The notes beneath the pieces are model-generated. The model worked only from the letters and a program-made list of their open reading frames with translations. It was not told the DNA's origin and ran no database searches. Made by a program: the position numbers and the translations under genes. A DNA stretch of 23,671 bases from JAIRQX01 sp031556255 (GTDB taxonomy: Bacteria; Chrysiogenota; Deferribacteres; Deferribacterales; JAISNW01): the NCBI GenBank assembly GCA_031556255.1, contig JAVBTI010000169.1, positions 1-23,671 of the forward strand, given 5' to 3'. Position 1 is the first letter of the stretch, and each line of letters starts with the position of its first letter. Positions 1-7,309 of this stretch are shown piece after piece.

Positions 1-282
1 AAGTCCGGTATGAACGTCGGCCGCGATATGGCGGGCGCAACTTGCCAAACCTTGATTATGGCGTTTATAGGCAGCGCTCTGGCTACGGTGCTGACTCTAA
101 TGGCGTACGGCTCAAGTTTAGACCAGCTTTTAAGCTCAAACTACGCTGCAATTGAAATCGCACAAGGTTTTACAGGCGTTATAGCTGTAGTCGCCGCCGT
201 ACCCATAACCGCCGGCATCTGCATATTTTTCCGCAAAAGTGTTTCGTCAAAGCTGTCCGGCACTGTTGAAACTATAAAATAA
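1..282 (+). CDS. YibE/F-like membrane protein, C-terminal part
   Basis: This is the last 93 codons of a gene that begins before the window; the reading frame is open from base 1 and ends in TAA at 280-282. The opening residues SGMNVGRDMAG resemble the segment near the end of YibE/F family proteins that reads roughly 'G-x-N-V-G-R-D', followed by two hydrophobic stretches (about residues 18-37 and 55-75 of the visible part), so the fragment is an integral inner-membrane protein tail. YibE/F proteins are polytopic membrane proteins of uncertain function, sometimes suggested to be transporters. The ATG at base 10 is internal and not a real start. No terminator is obvious after the stop. The family call is from memory of the motif and is moderately sure. 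Confidence 0.62.
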   Translation, partial: KSGMNVGRDMAGATCQTLIMAFIGSALATVLTLMAYGSSLDQLLSSNYAAIEIAQGFTGVIAVVAAVPITAGICIFFRKSVSSKLSGTVETIK

Positions 283-348
283 TTATTAAGTTTTTACGAT
301 TCCTTAAAGATTTTCCGTCTTATTTTTTATGCTCAATAAGCTAATATA

Positions 349-1890
349 TTATGAAACAAAAAGGAGTGGATCAACAATGAAACAATCTATTACTCTAAAA
401 ACCAAGTCGATGATTTGCGTCGCGCTTATAAGCGTGTTCGCGTTTTTATCCGGCGCAGTTTTTTCTTTTTCAGGAAAAAGCTTTCGTGCGGAGACTGCAT
501 TTGCGGCTAATAACTCAGGCAGCGTAGGCGGACTCGTCTTAAACATAGGCGCAGACGAAAGCCAGCGCAACTTAACCTGGTACAGCAGTTCTTCAATCTC
601 ACGTGGATATACGTTCATGCCTTTCACAAGGATGAGATCTTTTATGCGGTCCACTATTGTAATATATCCCTCTTCGTCTATGGTGGCCACATCGCCGGTG
701 TGCAGCCAGCCGTTTTTAAGCGCTTTGGCGGTCTCCCCGGGCTGGTTCCAGTAGCCCTGCATCACGTTGTCGCCCCGGACGCACAGTTCACCCACCTGGT
801 TAACGCCGAGGGTGTTGTCATCGTCGTCGGCAATCCTGACCTCTATACCGGGGAGCGCTTTGCCTATGGTGCCCGGCTTCTGCTTGTCCATGGGGTTGAA
901 GGCTACGATGGGGGAGGCTTCGCTCAGCCCGTAACCTTCGATAACAGGTTTGCCGAAATTGCGCTTGAAGTTGTTTATGGTTTCCACCGGCAGAGGCGCA
1001 CCGCCGCTGGCACTCAGCCTGAACGGGTAGAGCAGCCGCTGTATCCATGAAACTTTCATCCGGGCCATTGCGGAATAGAGTTGCGGCACACCCAGCATGA
1101 CGGTGGGGCGTTTGAGCAGGAGCATCTTTTTATAGTCGGACTTGGTGGCATCCAGTATAGATTCAAGTATAACTATACTGCCGCCGGAGACGAGAGGTCC
1201 TATAACGCAGCACATGAACGCGTAGGAATGGAACATGGGCAGAAGAGCCACATATCTGTCTTTATGTACTGTTTTTATGGCCAGCACAAAGGTGTACGCG
1301 TTTTCCAGAAGATTGTTGTGCGTGAGCATAACTCCCTTGGGCTGCCCTGTGGTTCCGGATGTGTATATAAGCACCGCAAGGTCGCTTCTGGTCACTTCGG
1401 TTTTTACCGGAGCTTCTTTTGTTTTGAAGGAGTATGTATCAACAGATTTGAAAGGAGCCTCACCGTAGGTAAATATCTTTTTCAGGGAGGGTATCAGTTC
1501 CGGCAGCGGGGCCACCACTTTGGAAAAGAGAGCGGAAGTAATTATATATTCCGCGCCGCAATCGTTTAAATTGAGGGAAATTTCCCGTTCTTTCAGGAAG
1601 ACGTTCAGCGGAACACCGACTGCGCCTATGCGCACCACGGCGAAGTAGGCGAAGATATATTCAGGTGAGTTCCCAAGGAGTATCCCGACCCGATCGCCTT
1701 TTTTTACGCCATTTTCAGACAACACCTGTGCGGTGTGCGCCACGGCGTCCTCGGCTTCTTTATAAGTATATGTTTTGTCTTTGAAGAATATATACTTCTT
1801 TTTGGGGTACAGGTTTGCGTTAATGCTAATCAGCTCGGAAAGGTTCTTGAAATCGGGACAGTTAATGGAATACTTCTCACGTAAACTCAC
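349..1890 (-). CDS. Long-chain acyl-CoA ligase (AMP-forming), 3' truncated with a foreign tail
   Basis: Member of the ANL superfamily, which activates fatty acids to acyl-AMP and then acyl-CoA. The start is GTG at 1888-1890 with GGAGG five bases upstream. Visible motifs are the phosphate-binding loop YTSGTTGQPKGV (about 176-187), GYGLSEASP (A5), WLHTGD (A7) and DRIKDLILVKG (A8, Arg415). Ligase-like sequence stops at EIEELLYQ (Gln438, base 577), where the family normally continues with a His-Pro-Ala-Val segment and some 70 more residues carrying the catalytic A10 lysine. Instead residues 439-513 are antisense of the phosphatase-like gene. The adenylation core is intact but the C-terminal lid is missing, so normal activity is unlikely. 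The gene is either a pseudogene or one side of an assembly misjoin. Confidence 0.8.
   Translation of the reverse strand: MSLREKYSINCPDFKNLSELISINANLYPKKKYIFFKDKTYTYKEAEDAVAHTAQVLSENGVKKGDRVGILLGNSPEYIFAYFAVVRIGAVGVPLNVFLKEREISLNLNDCGAEYIITSALFSKVVAPLPELIPSLKKIFTYGEAPFKSVDTYSFKTKEAPVKTEVTRSDLAVLIYTSGTTGQPKGVMLTHNNLLENAYTFVLAIKTVHKDRYVALLPMFHSYAFMCCVIGPLVSGGSIVILESILDATKSDYKKMLLLKRPTVMLGVPQLYSAMARMKVSWIQRLLYPFRLSASGGAPLPVETINNFKRNFGKPVIEGYGLSEASPIVAFNPMDKQKPGTIGKALPGIEVRIADDDDNTLGVNQVGELCVRGDNVMQGYWNQPGETAKALKNGWLHTGDVATIDEEGYITIVDRIKDLILVKGMNVYPREIEELLYQVKLRWLSSAPMFKTSPPTLPELLAANAVSARKLFPEKEKTAPDKNANTLISATQIIDLVFRVIDCFIVDPLLFVS
377..586 (+). pseudogene. 5' fragment of an exported metallophosphatase-like gene, cut at about 586
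   Basis: A good Shine-Dalgarno (AAGGAG, 361-366) lies 10 bases before ATG 377. Residues 1-43 form a signal peptide (KxK-rich start, hydrophobic core about 12-32, AxA-type end at AFA/AN). Residues about 50-70 include GADESQRNLTWYS, which looks like the start of the fibronectin-like N-terminal domain of purple-acid-phosphatase or metallophosphoesterase proteins. From about base 587 the frame stays open to a stop at 752-754, but the residues there are only the antisense of the acyl-CoA ligase on the other strand, so the true gene is lost after about 70 codons. The catalytic metallophosphoesterase domain is absent. The signal peptide and start are clear; the phosphatase assignment rests on a short stretch. 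Confidence 0.55.
577..586. other. Junction between two truncated, facing genes
   Basis: Read on the plus strand, 578-586 still encodes the W-Y-S of the exported protein. Read on the minus strand, 577-582 still encodes the Y-Q of the ligase. The two genuine coding sequences therefore meet, and appear to share about ten bases here. Nothing of either gene's 3' half is present on the opposite side. This pattern suits an inversion or deletion breakpoint formed by microhomology, or a chimeric assembly join. Confidence 0.6.
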
Positions 1891-1995
1891 GTCTACCTCC
1901 GATAAAAAATATCAGATATAGTACATAAAAAAATAAATACGTGCAACGGGTATTACTTTGAAGCCACGGAAATCAATCACAAAAAATGAATCCGA

Positions 1996-2024
1996 TTGAC
2001 AAAATGGTTATAATTATATTTATT
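1996..2024 (+). promoter_or_regulatory. Candidate sigma-70 promoter of the chemoreceptor gene
   Basis: A perfect -35 hexamer TTGACA (1996-2001) is followed 17 bases later by TTTATT (2019-2024), in an AT-rich region that also contains other -10-like hexamers. The chemoreceptor ATG lies 39 bases downstream with its own ribosome site. The choice of -10 is uncertain. Confidence 0.45.
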
Positions 2025-2062
2025 GTAAAATACAGCTACAGAAAATATGGAGAGATGATCAT

Positions 2063-3640
2063 ATGACTTTTTTAAAAGATATTTATTTGAGTCTTAAGAT
2101 AAAAACAAGACTTATAATCTTGTGCATATGCTATAGTCTATGTATTTTTTTCTCGGTGCTGGCGAGCCGCGTGTTTTCCGAAAGTTTATACGTCTGGGGC
2201 GTGGTTGTTGTTTTCATTTTTCTGGGCGCAGTTTTCGGCATGATCAATGTTGTCACAATAACAAATTCGATCTCCAGAACGATTGGATATCTGCAAAAGA
2301 TGGCTAAGGGCGACCTGAGCTTAAATATTGTCGTTAAGCGTAACAACGAAATCAGCGATATACTCAGGGCCATGAAAGCTATGCAGGAAAACCTTACCGG
2401 AATTTTGAGAAAGGTGCATGAATCGTCTATTAATATGGAGCAGTCGTCGTTTCAGATTTCCGAGATATCGTCGGATATAGTTTCAGCCAGCAATATGCAG
2501 CAGGAGAAGGCGGAAACGGTGAATCTTGAGATTCGTGAAGTCAGTACCGTTTCCGGAGAGGTATCCGTCTTATCAGGGGAAGTGAGGGACACGTCACATG
2601 AATCAGAGAGAATGGCCCGGCTGGGACGTGAAGCCACAGACGCGGCTATGGCGCAGATGGTGAAAATGGTCTCCGAGGTAAACAGGGCTTCCGAAGATAT
2701 GAACGCCCTGCATCAGGTGCGTGAGCAGATAAACAGTATTATCCACAGTATAACGGAGATAGCCGGTCAGACAAATTTATTGGCGCTGAACGCCGCTATT
2801 GAGGCCGCCAGAGCCGGAGAGCAGGGGCGCGGATTCGCGGTCGTGGCGGATGAGGTGAGAAAACTTGCCTCAAGAACAGCTAATGAAACGGATGAAATAT
2901 CAAAAATTATTTCGGAATTTGCCCGTCAGGTCAACCGGAGCAGCGACACTATGGGCAGTATCATTATTCAGGTGCGCGATTGCGAAGCGCAAATAAAAAA
3001 TATGGCCGAAACTATGGATACAATGGTTAATGTGTCAAAGGTGTCGGCTGTTTCCAGCGACAAAATATATGAAGGAAGCAAATCACAGATTGAACATATA
3101 ACTACGTTGCAGTCCAGTTTGGATTTGCTGTTTAAGACGATAGACACTACATCGGTTAAAGGCGGGATTACCGCCAGCGTAAGTACTAACCTTACCAAAC
3201 TGTCATCTGAATTTAACGAATTGATGCACCGTTTTCATTTTACAAACGATGTGGTTGTCGCGGAGGTATCGCCCAGTGAATCCCGCAAACATCCCAGGGC
3301 AAACAACGGTCTTCTGGTAACTGTGAGAAAATCGGGAAGCAATGAGATAATTGAGGGTATTTCAATTGATTTCAGCCTTTCCGGTTTGAAAATACGTATT
3401 CACGGCAAGGCCGGCCTGGAGGCTAAAGACAGAGTGGAACTGGATATCATGCTGCCGTATGACAGCAAGGATGAGTACAGCAACCAGAAACCGATTCATG
3501 TGAGTGCGTCAATCGTCTGGAAGCAGGAGGAACAAACGGAAACCCTGTTAGGCGTTAAATTTATAAATGCAAATGAAGATTTCTCCTCCAAATTTGAAAA
3601 AGCCTTTCAATATTTTAATAAATCTTCAAAGTATAGATAA
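2063..3640 (+). CDS. Methyl-accepting chemotaxis protein with C-terminal PilZ domain
   Basis: A membrane chemoreceptor that should signal to CheA/CheW. Two transmembrane helices (about 17-37 and 43-66) are separated by only five or six residues, so there is no periplasmic sensor domain. A HAMP region follows (about 68-115, with GDLS at 83-86), then the long signalling coiled coil. The conserved hairpin tip starts at Glu232 (EIAGQTNLLALNAAIEAARA) and runs to about 270. The C-terminus (about 405-525) is a PilZ domain with the cyclic-di-GMP motifs RKHPR (408-412) and DFSLSG (436-441). The ribosome site GGAGAG precedes ATG 2063. Azospirillum Tlp1 is a known receptor with the same PilZ tail. Inference: input is cytoplasmic or membrane-borne, with cyclic-di-GMP as a second input. 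No chemotaxis operon is adjacent. Confidence 0.93.
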   Translation: MTFLKDIYLSLKIKTRLIILCICYSLCIFFSVLASRVFSESLYVWGVVVVFIFLGAVFGMINVVTITNSISRTIGYLQKMAKGDLSLNIVVKRNNEISDILRAMKAMQENLTGILRKVHESSINMEQSSFQISEISSDIVSASNMQQEKAETVNLEIREVSTVSGEVSVLSGEVRDTSHESERMARLGREATDAAMAQMVKMVSEVNRASEDMNALHQVREQINSIIHSITEIAGQTNLLALNAAIEAARAGEQGRGFAVVADEVRKLASRTANETDEISKIISEFARQVNRSSDTMGSIIIQVRDCEAQIKNMAETMDTMVNVSKVSAVSSDKIYEGSKSQIEHITTLQSSLDLLFKTIDTTSVKGGITASVSTNLTKLSSEFNELMHRFHFTNDVVVAEVSPSESRKHPRANNGLLVTVRKSGSNEIIEGISIDFSLSGLKIRIHGKAGLEAKDRVELDIMLPYDSKDEYSNQKPIHVSASIVWKQEEQTETLLGVKFINANEDFSSKFEKAFQYFNKSSKYR

Positions 3641-3674
3641 GGGAAGTTCACTTTTTGACACCTTAAACAAGCTA

Positions 3675-3880
3675 TCAGTTTACTGCCAGGAAAATACCGG
3701 ATAGGCGCCCGTTCAGATAATACTCGAAAAAGCCCTTCTGAACCACGCGACCTATGTCTTTTGCATAACTTTGCATTTCTTCATACAAAGCGGGGCAGTT
3801 AAGTATTGTGTCTACAAATATACAAATATCTCAGATATCGCCCAGATGTCTCCGTCAGTTAGGCTTAATTTTCGTGTGGT
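3675..3880 (-). pseudogene. Frameshifted 3' remnant of an unidentified gene
   Basis: Read from about 3880 down to a TGA at 3675-3677, the minus strand shows natural-looking protein sequence broken by one frameshift. The first part reads TDGDIWAISEIFV and the second VDTILNCPALYEEM and then AKDIGRVVQKGFFEYY. The break sits exactly on a perfect 8-bp tandem duplication on the plus strand (ACAAATAT at 3814-3821 and 3822-3829). Removing one copy restores a single frame of about 65 codons. I do not recognise the family. There is no start codon and no ribosome site for it, because the DUF2834 gene ends at 3865 inside its upstream end. It is best read as the tail of a decayed gene. Confidence 0.4.
3814..3829. 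repeat. 8-bp tandem duplication (ACAAATAT twice)
   Basis: Two perfect adjacent copies at 3814-3821 and 3822-3829. They coincide with the frameshift in the gene remnant on the minus strand and look like a replication-slippage duplication. Confidence 0.7.
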
Positions 3881-4215
3881 TTACAGGATTCTCTAAAATA
3901 CATGAAAAGAGGGAAGGCACACGACAACCCTATGGTACATAGGACTATTAAACAAATCCAGGCGAATCTCTGAATTTTAAGTCTGAACGCTTCTCGGAAC
4001 ATTAGAATAGCAAAAAAAGCACATGAAATTAAGAAATCAACCGCAAAAAATGTTGAAATATTATTAGAAAAAAGAAGATTAGCCAATAATTTGATGTTAA
4101 TACTGTTTTGTATTAAAAACTGAATAAAAAAGTAATAAGGAAAAACTGCCCCAATAACAGCAAATATCAAATATACTGCTTTAATATTAACCGTTCCTCT
4201 GTACGTTGCGGACAT
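3865..4215 (-). CDS. DUF2834 family small membrane protein
   Basis: A 116-residue protein with three predicted membrane helices (about 12-33, 51-72 and 84-105). The layout fits DUF2834: GAVFPYYFFI near the start, a middle NISTFFAVDFLISC segment, and a closing SCAFPLFMYFRE. Members are uncharacterised inner-membrane proteins of about 100-115 residues. ATG at 4213-4215 is preceded by a G-run (GGGGG) six bases upstream; a second ATG at 4217-4219 is out of frame. AT-richer than the flanking genes, and surrounded by a gene remnant and short repeats, so it sits in a variable patch and may be an acquired gene. No operon partners. Confidence 0.75.
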   Translation of the reverse strand: MSATYRGTVNIKAVYLIFAVIGAVFPYYFFIQFLIQNSINIKLLANLLFSNNISTFFAVDFLISCAFFAILMFREAFRLKIQRFAWICLIVLCTIGLSCAFPLFMYFRESCKPHEN

Positions 4216-4608
4216 ACATTACCCCCAATTTAGTATATCACAGTATAACATCATTGATAAAAAAGCCGGTATATCCGGGGTATATCCGGGTATATCCGTA
4301 TATCCGGGATATCCGGGGACACAATACTTAATTTATTTTTCGTCACTAACCTAGCCATAGTAATATCCCACCACTATGTTCATATAATCTCAATTAGGAT
4401 CAGGACTCGTGAAATATTGAGTTGCGCAAGTGACGGACGCAAGGCGCCGAGTGCGCAGTGTAGTCCCTCTACATACTGTTTTCGTGTTTCTTTTGATGCT
4501 GTAAAACGATTCTACGGGCGGATCATTTATTAATCAATCGGTTTTTTAGGTTTATGTCACTGCTTGTGGAATTTTAGCCATTTTACGGGCCTTTGGAAAG
4601 GTTATCTT
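4216..4608. other. Gene-free stretch with repeat scars
   Basis: No credible coding sequence in 393 bases. It holds the TATATCCGG tandem repeat (4266-4318), then GGGGACACAATACTTAATTT (4315-4334), then a GC-richer segment (about 4430-4478) with an imperfect hairpin TGTAG-TCCCT-CTACA. The rest, up to the end of maf, is AT-rich and shows no clear terminator for maf. Confidence 0.6.
4266..4318. repeat. Imperfect tandem repeat of GGTATATCCG
   Basis: TATATCC or GATATCC occurs five times at 4270, 4281, 4291, 4299 and 4308, with spacings of 8-11 bases and CCGG-type flanks, so the unit is close to self-complementary. It is followed at once by GGGGACACAATACTTAATTT, which from memory resembles sequence found at the ends of IS200-like or REP-associated (Y1) transposase genes. 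No such gene is present here. Confidence 0.65.
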
Positions 4609-5181
4609 TCAGTGCGTGAGTTCAAACAGCCCCCTGTCTGCTAATTCATATATAAGCCGCGCCACGGGGAGTCCCACGACGTTGTTGTAGTCGCCGTCTA
4701 TCCTGCTGACCAGCAGGGCGCCGTAGCCCTGTATGGCGTATGCGCCCGCGCGGTCGAAGGGTTCCCCGGTGGAGACGTACCAGTCGATTATCTCGTCGCC
4801 GTAGTCGCGGAAGGTGACGGACGTTTCCTCCGCGAATGTAAATTCGCCGCCGGGTGAGATCACGCATACGCCGGTCATTACTTTATGCGTGTGCCCGCGC
4901 AGGCTGCGGAGCGTGTTCGCCGCGTCGTCCGCGTTTTCAGGTTTGCCGTAGATTACGCCGTCTTTCAGCACTATGGTGTCCGCCGCTATCACCACCGCAT
5001 CCGGGTAGTTTGCGGCTACCAATGAAGCTTTCAGTTTTGTTATGCGCGTAAGTTCATTCTCCACAGAGTTACGAGGGTTGAACGTTTCATCGGCGTTGGG
5101 TGGTATTATCATGAAATCGGGGATATATATGCTAAGAAGCTCTTTCCTGCGCGGTGAGGCGCTTGCCAGGATATATTTCAT
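4609..5181 (-). CDS. maf: Maf-like nucleoside triphosphate pyrophosphatase
   Basis: Cytosolic house-cleaning enzyme that hydrolyses non-canonical or excess nucleoside triphosphates (dTTP/UTP or methylated bases, depending on subgroup) to monophosphate and pyrophosphate. Its 190 residues match the family length. Visible motifs are SASPRRKELL (7-16), NADETFNP (29-36), the catalytic Asp68 in IAADTIVLKDG, and YGKP (78-81, Lys80). Residues near 140-155 (GEPFDRAGAYAIQGYGA) match the conserved C-terminal segment. The ATG (5179-5181) overlaps the TGA of apbE by four bases, so translation is probably coupled. Last gene of the prenyl synthase-apbE-maf operon. I cannot assign the substrate subgroup with confidence. 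Confidence 0.95.
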   Translation of the reverse strand: MKYILASASPRRKELLSIYIPDFMIIPPNADETFNPRNSVENELTRITKLKASLVAANYPDAVVIAADTIVLKDGVIYGKPENADDAANTLRSLRGHTHKVMTGVCVISPGGEFTFAEETSVTFRDYGDEIIDWYVSTGEPFDRAGAYAIQGYGALLVSRIDGDYNNVVGLPVARLIYELADRGLFELTH

Positions 5182-6182
5182 TTTGTTTCGCCGCCCGGTG
5201 TTTCATATTTTTCCCAGCCGCAGTGCCTGTGCTCTTTTCCGTCTGTTGTGACGGTGAGCACTGCGGTGCCGTTCTGCCCGCACAGGGCGTCTATATCCTT
5301 GTCCGGCATCAGATAATAGATTGTGGAATAGGCATCCGCGAGCTCCGCGGTATCTGCTATTACGCTGAGGCTTTTGTATCCTGCCGCCGGCTCCCCGCTG
5401 ATACCGTTGAATATGTGAGAGATGCGCCTGCCGTCATCCGTTAAAAAGAACCGCTCGTAATTGCCGCTTGTGGCAAGCCCTTTGTCGGTGAGGTTCACGA
5501 CCGTCAGGTACGGTTTTTGTTTGTCCGGATCGGTTATCCCCATGCGCCACGGCTTGCCGGCGGTTTTCATCCCACCGGCGAACAGATCGCCTCCGGCGTT
5601 GATTATGAAGGTATTTATTCCTTTATTTTTAAGGTAGGCGGAGACCTCGTCCACTATCCACCCTTTGGCAAACGCGCCCAGATAGATTTTCAGTCCGTTG
5701 CCGTCAGCATAATATTTGCCGGTGCTGTTGTCTTCGGAAATAGTCACCCTTTGAGTGCGGAGCAGCGTTTTTGCCTCTTCCAGTTTTTCGGAAGAGGGCA
5801 CCTGGAAAGGCCCCTCCGGGAATCCATAGCCGGACGCGATTGTATGAACCGCCGAATTGAACCGTCCGCCGCTTATATCGCGGTATTTATGTTCACGCTG
5901 GAGCAGGCGGTATGTGATTTCGTTTATCTCTACAGGATCAGGTGAGGATGATATTTTAAGGCAGTCGGAGCTGATGACATCTGAAAGCAGGTTCAGCCGT
6001 TCTTCAACCTCCGGCAGCAGTTCTTTATTCTTTTCGGGGATTGTAAGCTCCACAACTGTGCCCATTGAGAAAGACACGGAGGTTGAATATTTCTCCGGTT
6101 TGTGTTTACAGGCGGCCGAGACGGCAAGAACCGCCAGGCAGACAATAATTAAAAGATATATGAAGGGGAATCCGCGCCGCAT
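5178..6182 (-). CDS. apbE: FAD:protein FMN transferase (ApbE)
   Basis: ApbE attaches FMN from FAD to a Thr or Ser of flavoproteins such as NqrB/NqrC, RnfD/RnfG and NosR. The 334-residue product starts with a signal sequence whose hydrophobic core (about 7-22) ends in SAAC (Cys25), so it is probably a lipoprotein facing the periplasm. Family signatures seen are FSMGTVVELTI (38-48), LGAFAKGWIVDEV, INAGGDLFAGG, a HIFNG segment where others have His-Ile-x-Asp-Pro, and the late ADAYSTIYYLM with the metal-binding Asp. It follows the prenyl synthase by 10 bases and overlaps maf by four. No obvious flavoprotein acceptor is in the window. The 4Fe-4S protein at 15530 is NapH/NosR-like but lacks an FMN-binding domain. 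Confidence 0.93.
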   Translation of the reverse strand: MRRGFPFIYLLIIVCLAVLAVSAACKHKPEKYSTSVSFSMGTVVELTIPEKNKELLPEVEERLNLLSDVISSDCLKISSSPDPVEINEITYRLLQREHKYRDISGGRFNSAVHTIASGYGFPEGPFQVPSSEKLEEAKTLLRTQRVTISEDNSTGKYYADGNGLKIYLGAFAKGWIVDEVSAYLKNKGINTFIINAGGDLFAGGMKTAGKPWRMGITDPDKQKPYLTVVNLTDKGLATSGNYERFFLTDDGRRISHIFNGISGEPAAGYKSLSVIADTAELADAYSTIYYLMPDKDIDALCGQNGTAVLTVTTDGKEHRHCGWEKYETPGGETK

Positions 6183-6192
6183 ATTTTACCGG

Positions 6193-7170
6193 TTAACTGT
6201 TCCTGTGGTTCAGTTCCAAAAGGAGGGTGTGAAGCGCGTCTTTATAACTCGATGACGGAAACAGATCCAGAGAGGCAATCGCGCAGTCTATTCTTTCTTT
6301 AATGACCGCGTCGGCTTTTTTCTTGATGTCATATTTGCCCAGCATTTGCATGAATCTGTTCAGGCGCTCGCATTCATCGCTTTCAGAAAAGAAGAGTTCC
6401 TCAATCGCTTTCCTGTCACTGCTTCCGGTTTCCTTCATCAAAAGGAGTACGGGAAGGGTTGTCTTTTTTTCATGGAAGTCGGTGCCCGGTTTTTTACCGA
6501 TAATCCGTTCATTGCCGAAATAGTCAAGCACATCGTCTTTCAACTGGAAGGCATAGCCCACGTTGAGTCCGAAATTTGCAAGCTCTTCGCGTATTTTGTC
6601 CGGCTGGTCTCCCAGCAGCGCACCGCACTCACAGGTGGCGGAGAAGAGGGCGGCGGTTTTGCCGTGTATAATGCGCATGTATTCATCCATTGTCAGGTTC
6701 AGGTCGCCTGTTTTCAGCAACTGGAAAACTTCCCCCTCACTCATGGCCGCCGCCGCCTTTATCAGGACGCGGGAGTACTCTTTGCCGGGAAAGTCCAGTA
6801 CTTTCAGGAACGCTTTGGTATATAAATAATCGCCGCTCAGGATGGTGACGCTGTTGCCGTAAAGGGCGTTAGCGCTGGGTTTGCCTCTGCGGCTGGCGGC
6901 CCCGTCGATCACATCATCGTGCAAAAGTGAGGCGGTGTGCATATATTCTATTATTGTGCTGATTTTTGTGACCAGTTCGCCGGAGTAGCCGCACAGCCCT
7001 GCGGTGAGTATCAGGAACAGCGGCCTTATGCGCTTGCCGCCGCTGTTGATAGTCCCTCCGATAAGCCTATTGACAGGCTCTATGTCAGAATCCAATGATT
7101 TACACAGATCTCCTTCGACATCGTTCAACTGCGCACTGAATAAACCCAAAATATCCGCTAATGTCATCAC
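6193..7170 (-). CDS. Long-chain polyprenyl diphosphate synthase
   Basis: Trans-prenyltransferase that condenses isopentenyl diphosphate units onto an allylic primer, most likely for the quinone side chain (IspB/HepT type). First Asp-rich motif DDVID (85-89) and second DDVLD (212-216) are both intact, with GGKRIRP (44-50) and RRGKPS as substrate-binding motifs. The residue five before the first motif is Ala80 and the next is Ser81; small residues here leave room for a long product, unlike the Tyr in the IspA at 19273. Product length cannot be read from sequence alone. The frame opens with GTG (7168-7170) directly followed by ATG (7165-7167); GGGATAA upstream suits either, and I favour the ATG. 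First gene of the operon with apbE and maf. Confidence 0.93.
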   Translation of the reverse strand: MMTLADILGLFSAQLNDVEGDLCKSLDSDIEPVNRLIGGTINSGGKRIRPLFLILTAGLCGYSGELVTKISTIIEYMHTASLLHDDVIDGAASRRGKPSANALYGNSVTILSGDYLYTKAFLKVLDFPGKEYSRVLIKAAAAMSEGEVFQLLKTGDLNLTMDEYMRIIHGKTAALFSATCECGALLGDQPDKIREELANFGLNVGYAFQLKDDVLDYFGNERIIGKKPGTDFHEKKTTLPVLLLMKETGSSDRKAIEELFFSESDECERLNRFMQMLGKYDIKKKADAVIKERIDCAIASLDLFPSSSYKDALHTLLLELNHRNS

Positions 7171-7309
7171 TTATCCCGATAATATTAAATCGCGCTACAG
7201 TACAGGATATTGGAAAAAAAAGCTAGCATAAGTTATGTTAAGCGGGTAAATTTGTATTAAGTTCAGGATCCTTGAAGTCCCCTTTGGGGGGCTTTGGGGG
7301 GTGGTTTTT
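7171..7309. promoter_or_regulatory. Divergent intergenic region with possible plus-strand promoter
   Basis: This region separates the prenyl synthase (-) from the hairpin array and DinB gene (+). A weak plus-strand promoter candidate is TTGGAA (7210-7215) with TATGTT 18 bases later (7234-7239). From 7279 it becomes G-rich, with CCCC followed by two copies of CTTTGGGGGG (7282-7291 and 7292-7301) and then a T-run, which could fold as CCCC pairing with either G-run. Confidence 0.35.

Noticed and set aside
351..380. Nine-codon leader peptide overlapping the phosphatase start
   Set aside because: ATG 351 to TGA 380 overlaps the next ATG as ATGA, but it has no ribosome site of its own and simply spans the Shine-Dalgarno; chance is likely.
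587..754. C-terminal part of the exported phosphatase-like protein
   Set aside because: The residues are the antisense of the acyl-CoA ligase, not a genuine domain.
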